Shown here one piece after another: positions 1-6,416 of a DNA stretch of 7,239 nucleotides. The translations under genes were made by a program, and so were the position numbers. Source of the DNA: Nitrospina sp. (GTDB lineage Bacteria; Nitrospinota; Nitrospinia; Nitrospinales; VA-1); contig JABGTQ010000176.1 of the NCBI GenBank assembly GCA_018647025.1, positions 1 to 7,239 of the forward strand, given 5' to 3'. The notes under the pieces are model-generated. The model was not told the DNA's origin. It made no database searches and worked only from the letters and a program-made list of their open reading frames with translations. Position 1 is the stretch's first letter, and each line of letters opens with the position of its first letter.

Positions 1-339
1 GAATCGCGTTTATTTCCCAGTATCCAGGTTTACTTGCGACGTAGCTTGGTTACTATGCTCAAAGTTTATTCCATGTACCGCCCTTTGAAGCTTTTCACCA
101 TTGCTGGAGGAACTATATTTCTGATTGGATTTGCAATTGGTTGTAGATACCTCTTTTTCTTTTTCCAAGGGCAGACTGAAGGCCACATTCAGTCGCTGAT
201 CTTATCAGCGATTACACTCATTGTTGGATTTCAAATTATTATGATGGGAATTGCCGCTGAACTTATAGCCGTAAACCGCCAACTTCTTGAAGACATACAA
301 CTCAGGATCAAAAAAAAAGAAGTTAAATCTAAAGACTAG
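1..339 (+). CDS. Family 2 glycosyltransferase, C-terminal membrane part (5' truncated by window edge)
   Basis: The reading frame is open from base 1 and runs to a TAG stop, so the gene begins left of the window; the TTG at base 34 is internal and not the start. The visible 112 residues match the C-terminal end of polyprenyl-phosphate-type GT2 enzymes (DPM1-like catalytic domain followed by two membrane helices). There is a basic linker with the conserved-looking stretch VYSMYRPLK (residues 22-30), a first helix at about 32-55, a short polar loop, a second helix at about 64-86 (IVGFQIIMMGIAAELIA), and a charged tail (NRQLLEDIQLRIKKK). Family knowledge: such proteins transfer a sugar from a nucleotide donor to a lipid carrier at the inner face of the cytoplasmic membrane. 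The catalytic domain is outside the window, so donor and activity cannot be judged. It ends convergently with the next gene. Confidence 0.8.
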   Translation, partial: ESRLFPSIQVYLRRSLVTMLKVYSMYRPLKLFTIAGGTIFLIGFAIGCRYLFFFFQGQTEGHIQSLILSAITLIVGFQIIMMGIAAELIAVNRQLLEDIQLRIKKKEVKSKD

Positions 340-354
340 TTCTATGGACTGATC

Positions 355-399
355 AAAGGAGCGACCATGATATTTTTTCTTATGATGCCCAATAACTAA
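355..399 (+). other. Strong ribosome-binding site followed by a 10-codon mini-ORF
   Basis: AAAGGAG at 355-361 lies five bases before an ATG at 367, a near-ideal Shine-Dalgarno arrangement. The frame encodes only MIFFLMMPNN before TAA at 397-399. It lies 27 bases after the stop of the GT2 gene on the same strand, so it would be co-transcribed with it. It may be the 5' remnant of a lost downstream gene, a tiny hydrophobic peptide, or chance. I see no continuation of coding sequence in the other frames after the stop. Confidence 0.25.
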
Positions 400-511
400 T
401 AGAGATATAAAAGAACTATGAATTATTATAACTAAAGTGAATCGAACCTTTAAATTACTAAAAATGAATATAGGCGTGGCAAACTGCATGGAGTTTTCTC
501 TGTATTTTCTG

Positions 512-532
512 AAAGGAATCAAATATTCCTTT
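512..532. terminator. Perfect 8-bp hairpin between convergent genes, possible terminator
   Basis: AAAGGAAT (512-519) and ATTCCTTT (525-532) are exact reverse complements around the five-base loop CAAAT, and a G:T and a T:A pair extend the stem. It lies 33 bases past the stop of the minus-strand LPG-type gene and 173 bases past the GT2 stop. On the plus strand the stem itself ends in TTTT; neither strand has a longer U-tract and the stem is AT-rich, so termination strength would be modest. The rest of 340-564 is AT-rich with no other gene I can support. Confidence 0.35.
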
Positions 533-564
533 TACTGCCTAGACTGAAAGGAGGGTTAAAATAT

Positions 565-1491
565 TTAAATTTTATGGCTCTGGTGAAAAGGAGCGAAAAT
601 CATTTTACATCCGACGGCACAAAGAAAAGCCCACAACAAAAGAAAAATGCGATCGACTACGGTGGCCGTCAAACCAGTGTTAAAACCTGATCCGATAGCT
701 TCGGATAAAAGCCCGACTAAGATCTCTCGCCCTCCAATATCACTTTGAAGAAGCGGAACGGCGGAAAGAAAAGTTATGGCAGTGTTGAACAAAAGACAAT
801 ACGTGAAAGGAACATCCAATTGGAGTACCCAGCAGCAAACGTAGAATCGGAATGAGTTTAAAAGAATCAGGGTCGCGTTATGCCCGCATAAAACGAAAAA
901 CAGTCGGCGGTTCTTAAAAATACTGAAGAGGGAGTCCCGTGCTCGCCGGAAAGCATCTGCCAGTCGAGATTCGGTCGCCCCCGCCCTGAATTTCCACTGC
1001 ATTAGCAGAATTAAAGTTACTGCCAAGGCAGTATAGCAAGCGACCATCCATTGTATATCGTTCCCCTGGATGAAAATAATGTATTCGCAGACTAACGCTC
1101 CTAGAATAGCGTTACTCAATAGTAAAATTAATTGGTCAGCCCCTTGGGAGCCAACGAAAGTCATATAAGGAAAATCGTATTTTCGTTTTAAATAATTGGA
1201 GGTTGCCAGAGAACCCGCTTTAAAGAATACGTTATTCAGAGTGGTATTAAGTGAGGAAAGCCCAAACCATTCCCGAGGATTTAAACGAATACCAAATACG
1301 CTAACAATGTTTCTTAACTTGGAACCGTTAGTGGCAATAGTAAGTAGGCATAGCGTAAATAACAAAAAGAATTGCAAAAAAGATATTTCCTTGATGGAAT
1401 AGAATTCTATTTTTAACCGATAAATAAGATAAATAAATATACCGACAAAAATGATGCTTATTATGAAATTTGCTATTTTGGAATAATTCAT
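565..1491 (-). CDS. LPG-synthase-type transmembrane protein (UPF0104 / MprF flippase-domain-like), stand-alone
   Basis: A 308-residue polytopic membrane protein, about the usual length of the stand-alone lysylphosphatidylglycerol-synthase TM family. Hydrophobic segments lie at about 7-25, 36-54, 120-141, 148-166, 196-219, 226-249 and 280-300. Family-like signatures are the stretch FFKAGSLATSNYLKRK (89-104) after the second helix pair, and GGRE (253-256) followed by VGLLSEAIGSGF and a later DR (280-281). In MprF this module flips aminoacylated phosphatidylglycerol; here no aminoacyl-transferase domain is attached. Related stand-alone proteins often sit beside glycosyltransferases, which fits this context and suggests a role in moving a lipid or lipid-linked sugar; the substrate is inference. 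The ATG at 1491 has no clear Shine-Dalgarno (its upstream is C-rich), so the start is less certain. The gene is divergent from the GT4 gene with a 124-base shared upstream region. Confidence 0.8.
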   Translation of the reverse strand: MNYSKIANFIISIIFVGIFIYLIYRLKIEFYSIKEISFLQFFLLFTLCLLTIATNGSKLRNIVSVFGIRLNPREWFGLSSLNTTLNNVFFKAGSLATSNYLKRKYDFPYMTFVGSQGADQLILLLSNAILGALVCEYIIFIQGNDIQWMVACYTALAVTLILLMQWKFRAGATESRLADAFRRARDSLFSIFKNRRLFFVLCGHNATLILLNSFRFYVCCWVLQLDVPFTYCLLFNTAITFLSAVPLLQSDIGGREILVGLLSEAIGSGFNTGLTATVVDRIFLLLWAFLCAVGCKMIFAPFHQSHKI

Positions 1492-1526
1492 AAGGTGTGG
1501 GGATGGTATTTCTATTTCACATGGAC

Positions 1527-1532
1527 ATTGTA
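1527..1532 (-). promoter_or_regulatory. Candidate -10 box for the flippase-like gene
   Basis: On the minus strand this reads TACAAT, five of six matches to the sigma-70 TATAAT consensus, 35 bases before the ATG at 1491. A poor -35 candidate (TTGGCT) lies about 19 bases further upstream, so this is a weak call. I found no convincing promoter for the GT4 gene on the other strand of the same 1492-1615 gap. Confidence 0.25.
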
Positions 1533-1615
1533 ATCAAAAACTTAACCTGAAAGCCAACCAAAGTTTCCTAAAAACCAAAGGAGAGACACCTTTCGAGAAA
1601 AATAGTGGATCTTAT

Positions 1616-2716
1616 ATGAAAAAACTGCGTGTATTATTTTTGACCCGAAAGTGGGCTCCTGCCATAGGTGGTATGGAAGTCTACAGTATGGAACTATCGA
1701 AAGAGCTGTCTCATCGAGTCGATCTAACGGTTCGTTCTCTTTCAGGAACAAGGGATTGTTCCCCTCCAAGAATAGGACGATTAATCTGTTTCTTGTTTTC
1801 TAGTTTGGTTTATCTTTGGAGAACACGACGCAACTTCGACGTGGTCCATTTCGGAGATTTCGTTCTCTTTTCCTTAGCTTGGTGGCACGCCCTGTGGGCC
1901 CCTTCAATCACCCGGGTCGTTTCGGTGCATGGACTGGACCTACTTTTCGGAAACCGCCCTGGTTGGAAATCCACTCTTTACTCACATTTTGTTTCATGGG
2001 CCGTCCAGCGTCAATCTTTAGTGGCTTGTTTCCTTGCCAACAGTCGTTATACAGCAACTTTATGTTCCGAATTGAACTTACAAAAGGTCGTCGTGATCCC
2101 TTTGGGTATCGAATCAAAAAAGAACCTTCCAGTTTTTTCACCAAAACGATCAGGCCGAGAAAGGTACATTTTATTTCTAGGTCGTTTGGTAAGACGTAAG
2201 GGAGCTTCTTGGTTTGCCAGAAATGTATTACCAGCCTTGCCTGACGACGTAATATTTTATGTCGCCGGCAAGAGCTGGGACTCTGCCGAAGTTGAAATGT
2301 TAAAGAACAACCCTCGTGTAAACCTTATGGGTCATGTTCCCAATGACGAACTCCCTTCATTGATTGGTGAATCAGAAATGATTGTCATGCCAAATCTGAT
2401 CAATCAGGACAAGACAGATGCGGAAGGGTTCGGGTTAGCGGCCTTGGAAGGACCCGCTCACGGTATCCCCTGTGTTGCTTCTAATATAGAAGGCCTTCAA
2501 GATGCGGTGCGACAACCCGAAACAGGGTTTCTAGTATCAGCGGAAGATTCTGACGCTTGGGTAACCCAAGTTAAACAAATCTTGGAATGGGGTGAGGAGG
2601 AGCGAGAGTTTTTTGGACGGAGGGCCAAGGAATTCGTTTGCACTCATTTTTCATGGTCCCGCGTAGCACAGAACACACTTATGGCCTACCAAAAAAGCTT
2701 CGGTCAAAAGGGCTAA
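1616..2716 (+). CDS. GT4-family glycosyltransferase (GT-B fold)
   Basis: A 366-residue complete GT-B enzyme of typical family length. The N-terminal Rossmann domain opens with KKLRVLFLTRKWAP and the glycine motif GGMEVY (18-23). HGLD is at 105-108, ANSRYT at 141-146 marks the inter-domain region, and VIPLGI at 160-165 leads into the C-terminal domain. That domain has LFLGRLVRRKG (186-196, with Arg and Lys that normally contact the donor phosphates), GHVP at 239-242 and the EX7E motif EGFGLAALE (Glu270 and Glu278), followed by GIPCVAS. All hallmark residues are present, so it should be an active retaining transferase using a nucleotide-sugar in the cytoplasm. Donor and acceptor cannot be read from sequence. 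ATG 1616 is the only plausible start, since no start codon lies in frame upstream, but the best Shine-Dalgarno (AAAGGAG, 1577-1583) is too far away and only a weak AGTGGA is close. The gene is transcribed alone, divergent from the flippase-like gene and convergent with the GT-C gene. Confidence 0.93.
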   Translation: MKKLRVLFLTRKWAPAIGGMEVYSMELSKELSHRVDLTVRSLSGTRDCSPPRIGRLICFLFSSLVYLWRTRRNFDVVHFGDFVLFSLAWWHALWAPSITRVVSVHGLDLLFGNRPGWKSTLYSHFVSWAVQRQSLVACFLANSRYTATLCSELNLQKVVVIPLGIESKKNLPVFSPKRSGRERYILFLGRLVRRKGASWFARNVLPALPDDVIFYVAGKSWDSAEVEMLKNNPRVNLMGHVPNDELPSLIGESEMIVMPNLINQDKTDAEGFGLAALEGPAHGIPCVASNIEGLQDAVRQPETGFLVSAEDSDAWVTQVKQILEWGEEEREFFGRRAKEFVCTHFSWSRVAQNTLMAYQKSFGQKG

Positions 2717-2743
2717 AAAAATAGGGCGTTTTCGAAGGCTTTT
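2693..2743. terminator. Bulged hairpin overlapping the 3' end of the GT4 gene, candidate terminator
   Basis: AAAAGCTTCG (2693-2702) pairs with CGAAGGCTTTT (2733-2743) with a single bulged G, and AAAA (2706-2709) pairs with TTTT (2729-2732) after a three-base bulge. The loop is about 19 bases. The left arm lies in the last codons of GT4 and the stop codon sits in the loop. The right arm ends in TTTT. The structure could act on both strands, as expected between convergent genes. The big loop keeps confidence moderate. Confidence 0.35.
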
Positions 2744-3013
2744 AAATTCAGAAATCTTTAAAAAAATGAGCCCGGTTTAATAGGTTAAGTATTTGGCTCT
2801 TTTGCCCAGGAAGCATAAATGGCCCACTCACTGACCATTGAGACTTCCTTCATCATGTTAACTTGATTAGCCCATTATCAGAACCTAATGCTTTAAATTC
2901 TTATTTTTTTGATGCTGCTTTTTATAATAAGCTTGGTTCACTCTAATCACACAATAAATTTGGTTTATGCACGAGTATTTTTAGAAACTATGTAGTTACT
3001 TCAAAAAATCAAT
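2744..3013. other. Convergent intergenic region, no gene supported
   Basis: An AT-rich spacer between the GT4 and GT-C genes. Apart from the hairpin at its left end I see a weak CTTATT/AATAAG inverted repeat (2900-2905 and 2926-2931, 20-base loop) and a minus-strand mini-ORF of 23 codons (2785-2856). Stops occur in all longer frames. Nothing identifies an RNA gene or a mobile element. Confidence 0.5.
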
Positions 3014-4984
3014 CTAAAATTTATCCAATTTGCATAATACCAACCCAGTCTCACCTAAAACTTCCACTTCCTCTCCATTACATAAATTAACCTCTCCATC
3101 TTGTTTAATCAACATATAAGCAGGAGATTCTTTCTCTTCAAAGAATCTCCAAAAGTAAGGATCGTCTTCAAAAATAAGTTTTTGTGAAAACAAAACCTGT
3201 GTCATTACAGAACGAAATGATCCAGCTCGATCCCCAGGTGGTAAGAATAAAGATTGGTTTTTCATAACGTGTTCTTTAAGTCGATGGGCTACCCGATATG
3301 TCTTTGTGAATTGATTAGGTAAATCAGGAGGGCCAGAGGTTTCTGCTAGCTGCTCATACGATTTTTCAAAGTTCTCAACTATGAACTTGATTCTGGGGCC
3401 AGTGAACACAGCTAAAATTAGGACTAGATTTATCACTACGGTCGCAAACAAGAATCGCTTTACATAACCGGATGTAACTCCTTTTTTTATTCCAGGAAGA
3501 CAAAACATGAAAAATACGAATGCGGGGTAAATCGCCAAAGTTCCTCGTGTGTCTGACAAGTTTACGGAATTGCCCGGATATATAAAAGTGTTTTCAACAT
3601 AGAGTGAAAGAGTAGGCCATTTGAGACCAGAATACGCGTAGACAAAAAACTGGACCAACATAAATAATAGCAAAAAAAAACCAAGGTGCTTTTCGGCTTG
3701 AGGCCGTTGACGTATTTTTTCAGTAAAAAGAAATACAAGCAGAAAAACCGTCCCAGCGAAAAAAATTTGAACCACAAACAAGCGGAAGAATCTAATTGCT
3801 AATGTAGTCCATGGAGAAAATTTAGATGGAAGAAAAACAAATAATCCAATCAAACAAATAACAACTGCAAAAACACCAACTACTAAAGAAGTCCGAGGAG
3901 TAAAATTAACTACTCGAAATAATACTAGGCTAAGTCCTATCCATAAACCAGCACAACCCATTATCAATTGTTTAAAAATGATATCCAGTGATCCGTTAAA
4001 ATTTAAAAGAACAGCAAACCATAATGAAGGTAAAATAAGTGCCGCTATGGAAAACCGAATAATCACGGGATTTCTCTCGTCAATAAATTCTTTCTGAGAA
4101 TCAAAAACAACTATAAGCAGAAACATAGGTACTGTTGAATAAAGAACAAACTCTGGCCGCGTCCAACTAGCTAGCCCAAACAAAAGTCCGCTTAGCACAG
4201 CGAGCGATCTGTTTTGTTTTACACTAATATTTTGAGTTGGTTCTAAAATATTTTTTATCAACAAAAACCAGTACAGCATTCCCACAGCGTAGAATACGCC
4301 AGCTGACCAATCTAAAAAGGGTAGAAAACTATGCCACCAAAGATAGGGTGTTGTGCCTAATATAAGAGTAGCTATGCCAGCTACTGTTGAACATTTAACG
4401 TGGTCATAACATCTATAATAAAATATATACAAAAGGCATAAATATAGTACTGGAAAAAAAACTGTGACTCTAGAAACCCCCGCTGAGATTAACCACCCAT
4501 AAAGCAAACCGATTAGTGGTGGATACTGTCTAAACTGGGAAATAATTTGCTTTGACTCGAAGTCAGCAGAAGGCAAAGCATACACCATGCCCTTTACATG
4601 GTGCCAAACTCCATCAGCCCCTGTTATTGGAAAAAACCAAACATTAGTTAGACTAAAACTTAAAAGAATAAATATAATCCAAAACCCAGAAGATTTACAA
4701 AACCCCTTTCTGCTTAACCGCTCAAATGATGACCCTTCAAAGCCTATGGGGCGAATTTTCATCAACACAAAACATAAAAAGAAAACCACTATTGAAAAAA
4801 CCACGGGAGACACAATAAGTCGTTCAAGGCCCAATGTTATAAAAGTAAATAATAAGAAACATTTAATGCCTAAACCCAATAGCACAATAAGTGCATTCCG
4901 CTCACCCACAGGAAAACTTAGCCCTAAATAGGTAACAAACCAAAACGAGATTTGAAAAATTAAATAAAATTCAATCCAGAACAT
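3014..4984 (-). CDS. Polytopic GT-C glycosyltransferase (GT39/ArnT-like family), large membrane protein
   Basis: A 656-residue, very hydrophobic protein with roughly a dozen membrane segments followed by a hydrophilic C-terminal domain (about 535-656). GT-C features: a first large extracytoplasmic loop TGADGVWHHVKGMVYA (121-136) with Asp124 in the position expected for the catalytic acidic residue; QYPPLIGLLYGWL (153-165), resembling the YPPL motif of the family; and GLASWTRPEF (270-279), a WTRPE signature common in GT39-like proteins. Family knowledge: these enzymes take a sugar from a polyprenyl-phosphate carrier and transfer it outside the cytoplasmic membrane to protein, lipid A or polysaccharide. 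The GT2 gene in the same window could supply such a donor, but that is inference. The ATG at 4984 has at best a weak AGG upstream. Composition is more AT-rich than in the GT4 gene. Similarity is at family level only, so acceptor and sugar are unknown. Confidence 0.75.
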   Translation of the reverse strand: MFWIEFYLIFQISFWFVTYLGLSFPVGERNALIVLLGLGIKCFLLFTFITLGLERLIVSPVVFSIVVFFLCFVLMKIRPIGFEGSSFERLSRKGFCKSSGFWIIFILLSFSLTNVWFFPITGADGVWHHVKGMVYALPSADFESKQIISQFRQYPPLIGLLYGWLISAGVSRVTVFFPVLYLCLLYIFYYRCYDHVKCSTVAGIATLILGTTPYLWWHSFLPFLDWSAGVFYAVGMLYWFLLIKNILEPTQNISVKQNRSLAVLSGLLFGLASWTRPEFVLYSTVPMFLLIVVFDSQKEFIDERNPVIIRFSIAALILPSLWFAVLLNFNGSLDIIFKQLIMGCAGLWIGLSLVLFRVVNFTPRTSLVVGVFAVVICLIGLFVFLPSKFSPWTTLAIRFFRLFVVQIFFAGTVFLLVFLFTEKIRQRPQAEKHLGFFLLLFMLVQFFVYAYSGLKWPTLSLYVENTFIYPGNSVNLSDTRGTLAIYPAFVFFMFCLPGIKKGVTSGYVKRFLFATVVINLVLILAVFTGPRIKFIVENFEKSYEQLAETSGPPDLPNQFTKTYRVAHRLKEHVMKNQSLFLPPGDRAGSFRSVMTQVLFSQKLIFEDDPYFWRFFEEKESPAYMLIKQDGEVNLCNGEEVEVLGETGLVLCKLDKF

Positions 4985-4990
4985 GTAAGC

Positions 4991-5009
4991 CTAATTGTAA
5001 GAGAATTAG
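4991..5009. promoter_or_regulatory. Inverted repeat between divergent start codons
   Basis: CTAATT (4991-4996) and AATTAG (5004-5009) are exact reverse complements separated by seven bases. The repeat sits nearly in the middle of the 27 bases between the GT-C start and the start of the small plus-strand ORF. It could be an operator overlapping translation starts, but a 6-bp AT-rich palindrome can easily arise by chance in this composition. Confidence 0.2.
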
Positions 5010-5011
5010 TT

Positions 5012-5206
5012 ATGACAAAATTTGGATGGGCAAACAACTCAAAGGAAAATAATGAGAAGTTGTTCAATATCTCTGGGTTAAACCTTGCCCAGAGGAACCC
5101 TACCATTGATATATCTTCTAAAATATTCAGACATTATTTTTTAAAAAATTTGAGAAAATTCAAACATCGCGTTAAATTATATAATGACTCAGAGCCCGAA
5201 AAATAG
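5012..5206 (+). CDS. Possible small protein, unrecognised
   Basis: A 64-codon ORF beginning MTKFGWANNSKENNEK. It is hydrophilic, without membrane segment or signal peptide, and basic in its second half (HYFLKNLRKFKHRVK, 41-55), with an acidic tail (DSEPEK). A moderate Shine-Dalgarno-like TAAGAGA (4998-5004) lies about eight bases before the ATG. I recognise no family. Against it: in such AT-rich sequence an ORF of this size is not remarkable, and only 27 bases separate it from the divergent GT-C start. It could also be a decayed fragment. A T-rich run follows the stop but forms no good terminator. Confidence 0.3.
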   Translation: MTKFGWANNSKENNEKLFNISGLNLAQRNPTIDISSKIFRHYFLKNLRKFKHRVKLYNDSEPEK

Positions 5207-5297
5207 ATTTTTTTATACGAGCAGTTTTTCCGCCGATTAGTTTATAGTGCACAACATTATAGCTCAACTCAGTGAACGCACATTCATATTTAACAAA

Positions 5298-5326
5298 TTG
5301 AATACTCGCATAAAAACAAATAGAGT
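5298..5326 (+). promoter_or_regulatory. Candidate sigma-70 promoter for the metallophosphoesterase gene
   Basis: TTGAAT (5298-5303) and TAGAGT (5321-5326) are separated by 17 bases, each matching the -35 and -10 consensus at four of six positions. The -10 lies 56 bases before the ATG at 5383, where a TTAGGT ribosome-binding site is spaced about ten bases from the start. The remainder of 5207-5382 is AT-rich and holds nothing else I can identify. Confidence 0.25.
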
Positions 5327-5382
5327 TTAAGTCGAATCAATTTAAAAAAAATCATACATCGATAGTTTTAGGTATTTTATTT

Positions 5383-6366
5383 ATGCTTAAAAAGGTTCTA
5401 ATTACATTTCTACTAACTTCAGTGATCATTTATGGGATGAGTATTCCAATTTATAAAATCCCGCCATATGAGTCAATTATTTACTCAAAGAATATTCTGA
5501 GGGATATTTTATTCCATGATATAAAAAATAGTTCCTGGCAGAATGCAAAAAAATATATGAAAAGCGCATCAACAACAGAAGATCTTCCAAATATCCAAGC
5601 AGATAATCAAGGATATTCTTTTTATATTGCTGGTCACACATATGGCAAACCAGCAGTTGAGTCTAAAGGTTTATATCGCCCTTTTACTGATAAGTTTCAT
5701 TTAATAAATGAATATAAATCAATAAAGTTTGGTTTCCTACTTGGCGATCTTGTTAAAAAAGCTTCTAATGAAGCTTGGGAATTAGTAAAAAAGGATCTAG
5801 ATTTTCTGGATCCTAGAATAAAAAATATTATTGTGCCAGGGAACCATGATGTCGGTAAAGGGGCGCATAATGCTTTACGAGAAATTTTTCTTCAACAATT
5901 CGGAAAAACTTTTTTTTCATTTAAACATGAAAAAGATCTTTTTATAATGCTTGATGGGAATATTAACGAGTGGAATATTTCAGGAGAACAACTACAATTT
6001 TTGAAACAGTCTTTACCTAATAAAAAAGACTCCACAAGCAACATTTTTATATTTTCCCATCAACTAATTTGGCAAAGCTCCAGTAAACCAGAATTTAAGA
6101 AAATAAAACCAAATAGCCTTGAAGGTCGTTCTGATAATTTGAACTTTTGGGATGAGATTTTTCCTCTGTTCTCTGATCTCACCAATAATATTTATTTTTT
6201 TTCTGGAGACATAGGAGCTTTCCCAAATGGCAACGAGCTGTTCTTTGCTAAATATTTGAATGTGACATTTGTAGCTACAGGAATGGGTGGCGGAATGAGA
6301 GATAACTTCCTAATTGTTTCTGTAATAAAAGACCAAGTAGAAATTTTTTTCGTTCCCATAAACTAA
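5383..6366 (+). CDS. Membrane-anchored calcineurin-like metallophosphoesterase with variant metal motifs
   Basis: A 327-residue protein. Residues 3-20 (KKVLITFLLTSVIIYGMS) form a signal anchor or signal peptide, so the catalytic domain probably faces the periplasm or outside. The calcineurin fold is shown by its ordered motifs: AGHTYG (83-88) at motif I, LLGDLV (119-124) at motif II, VPGNHDVG (151-158) at motif III, FSHQ (224-227) at motif IV and FSGDIGAF (273-280) at motif V. Motifs II to IV are canonical (Asp122, Asn154-His155, His226). Motif I lacks the usual DxH (His85 and Tyr87 instead) and motif V lacks GHxH (Asp276 and Gly278 instead). The family hydrolyses phosphomono- or diesters; metal binding here may be altered, so activity is uncertain. 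The gene is notably AT-rich (two sampled rows at 30% and 22% G+C), suggesting a different origin from the GT4 gene. It is convergent with the VTC gene, 50 bases apart. Confidence 0.82.
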   Translation: MLKKVLITFLLTSVIIYGMSIPIYKIPPYESIIYSKNILRDILFHDIKNSSWQNAKKYMKSASTTEDLPNIQADNQGYSFYIAGHTYGKPAVESKGLYRPFTDKFHLINEYKSIKFGFLLGDLVKKASNEAWELVKKDLDFLDPRIKNIIVPGNHDVGKGAHNALREIFLQQFGKTFFSFKHEKDLFIMLDGNINEWNISGEQLQFLKQSLPNKKDSTSNIFIFSHQLIWQSSSKPEFKKIKPNSLEGRSDNLNFWDEIFPLFSDLTNNIYFFSGDIGAFPNGNELFFAKYLNVTFVATGMGGGMRDNFLIVSVIKDQVEIFFVPIN

Positions 6367-6416
6367 CGTGATTATTACTTCAATTTCCTAAAAAATTCTC
6401 AAGTCTATATTTAAAA

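Noticed and set aside
34..36. TTG at base 34 as the start of a small 101-residue membrane protein
   Set aside because: The frame is open to base 1 and the upstream residues fit the linker that precedes the membrane helices of GT2 enzymes, so this is an internal codon.
205..522. 105-codon minus-strand ORF antisense to the GT2 3' end
   Set aside because: It mirrors the hydrophobic GT2 coding sequence, has no domain logic, and extends into AT-rich spacer; the plus-strand frame clearly encodes the GT2 tail.
1196..1402. 68-codon plus-strand ORF inside the flippase-like gene
   Set aside because: It lies wholly antisense to a well-supported membrane protein gene and resembles no family.
1816..2199. 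127-codon plus-strand ORF overlapping GT4 in another frame, and minus-strand ORFs at 1908-2144 and 1542-1769
   Set aside because: GT4 motifs continue unbroken in the main frame through this region, so these are shadows.
4587..4931. 114-codon plus-strand ORF antisense to the GT-C N-terminal region, and the 3562-3777 minus-strand ORF
   Set aside because: Both are out-of-frame readings of the GT-C gene, without recognisable features.
5761..5774. GCTTC-TAAT-GAAGC hairpin inside the phosphoesterase gene
   Set aside because: It is a short palindrome within a clearly coding segment, without context for termination or attenuation.
6367..6416. Terminator between the convergent phosphoesterase and VTC genes
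   Set aside because: The 50-base gap is AT-rich, but I found no stem of useful length followed by a T-run on either strand.
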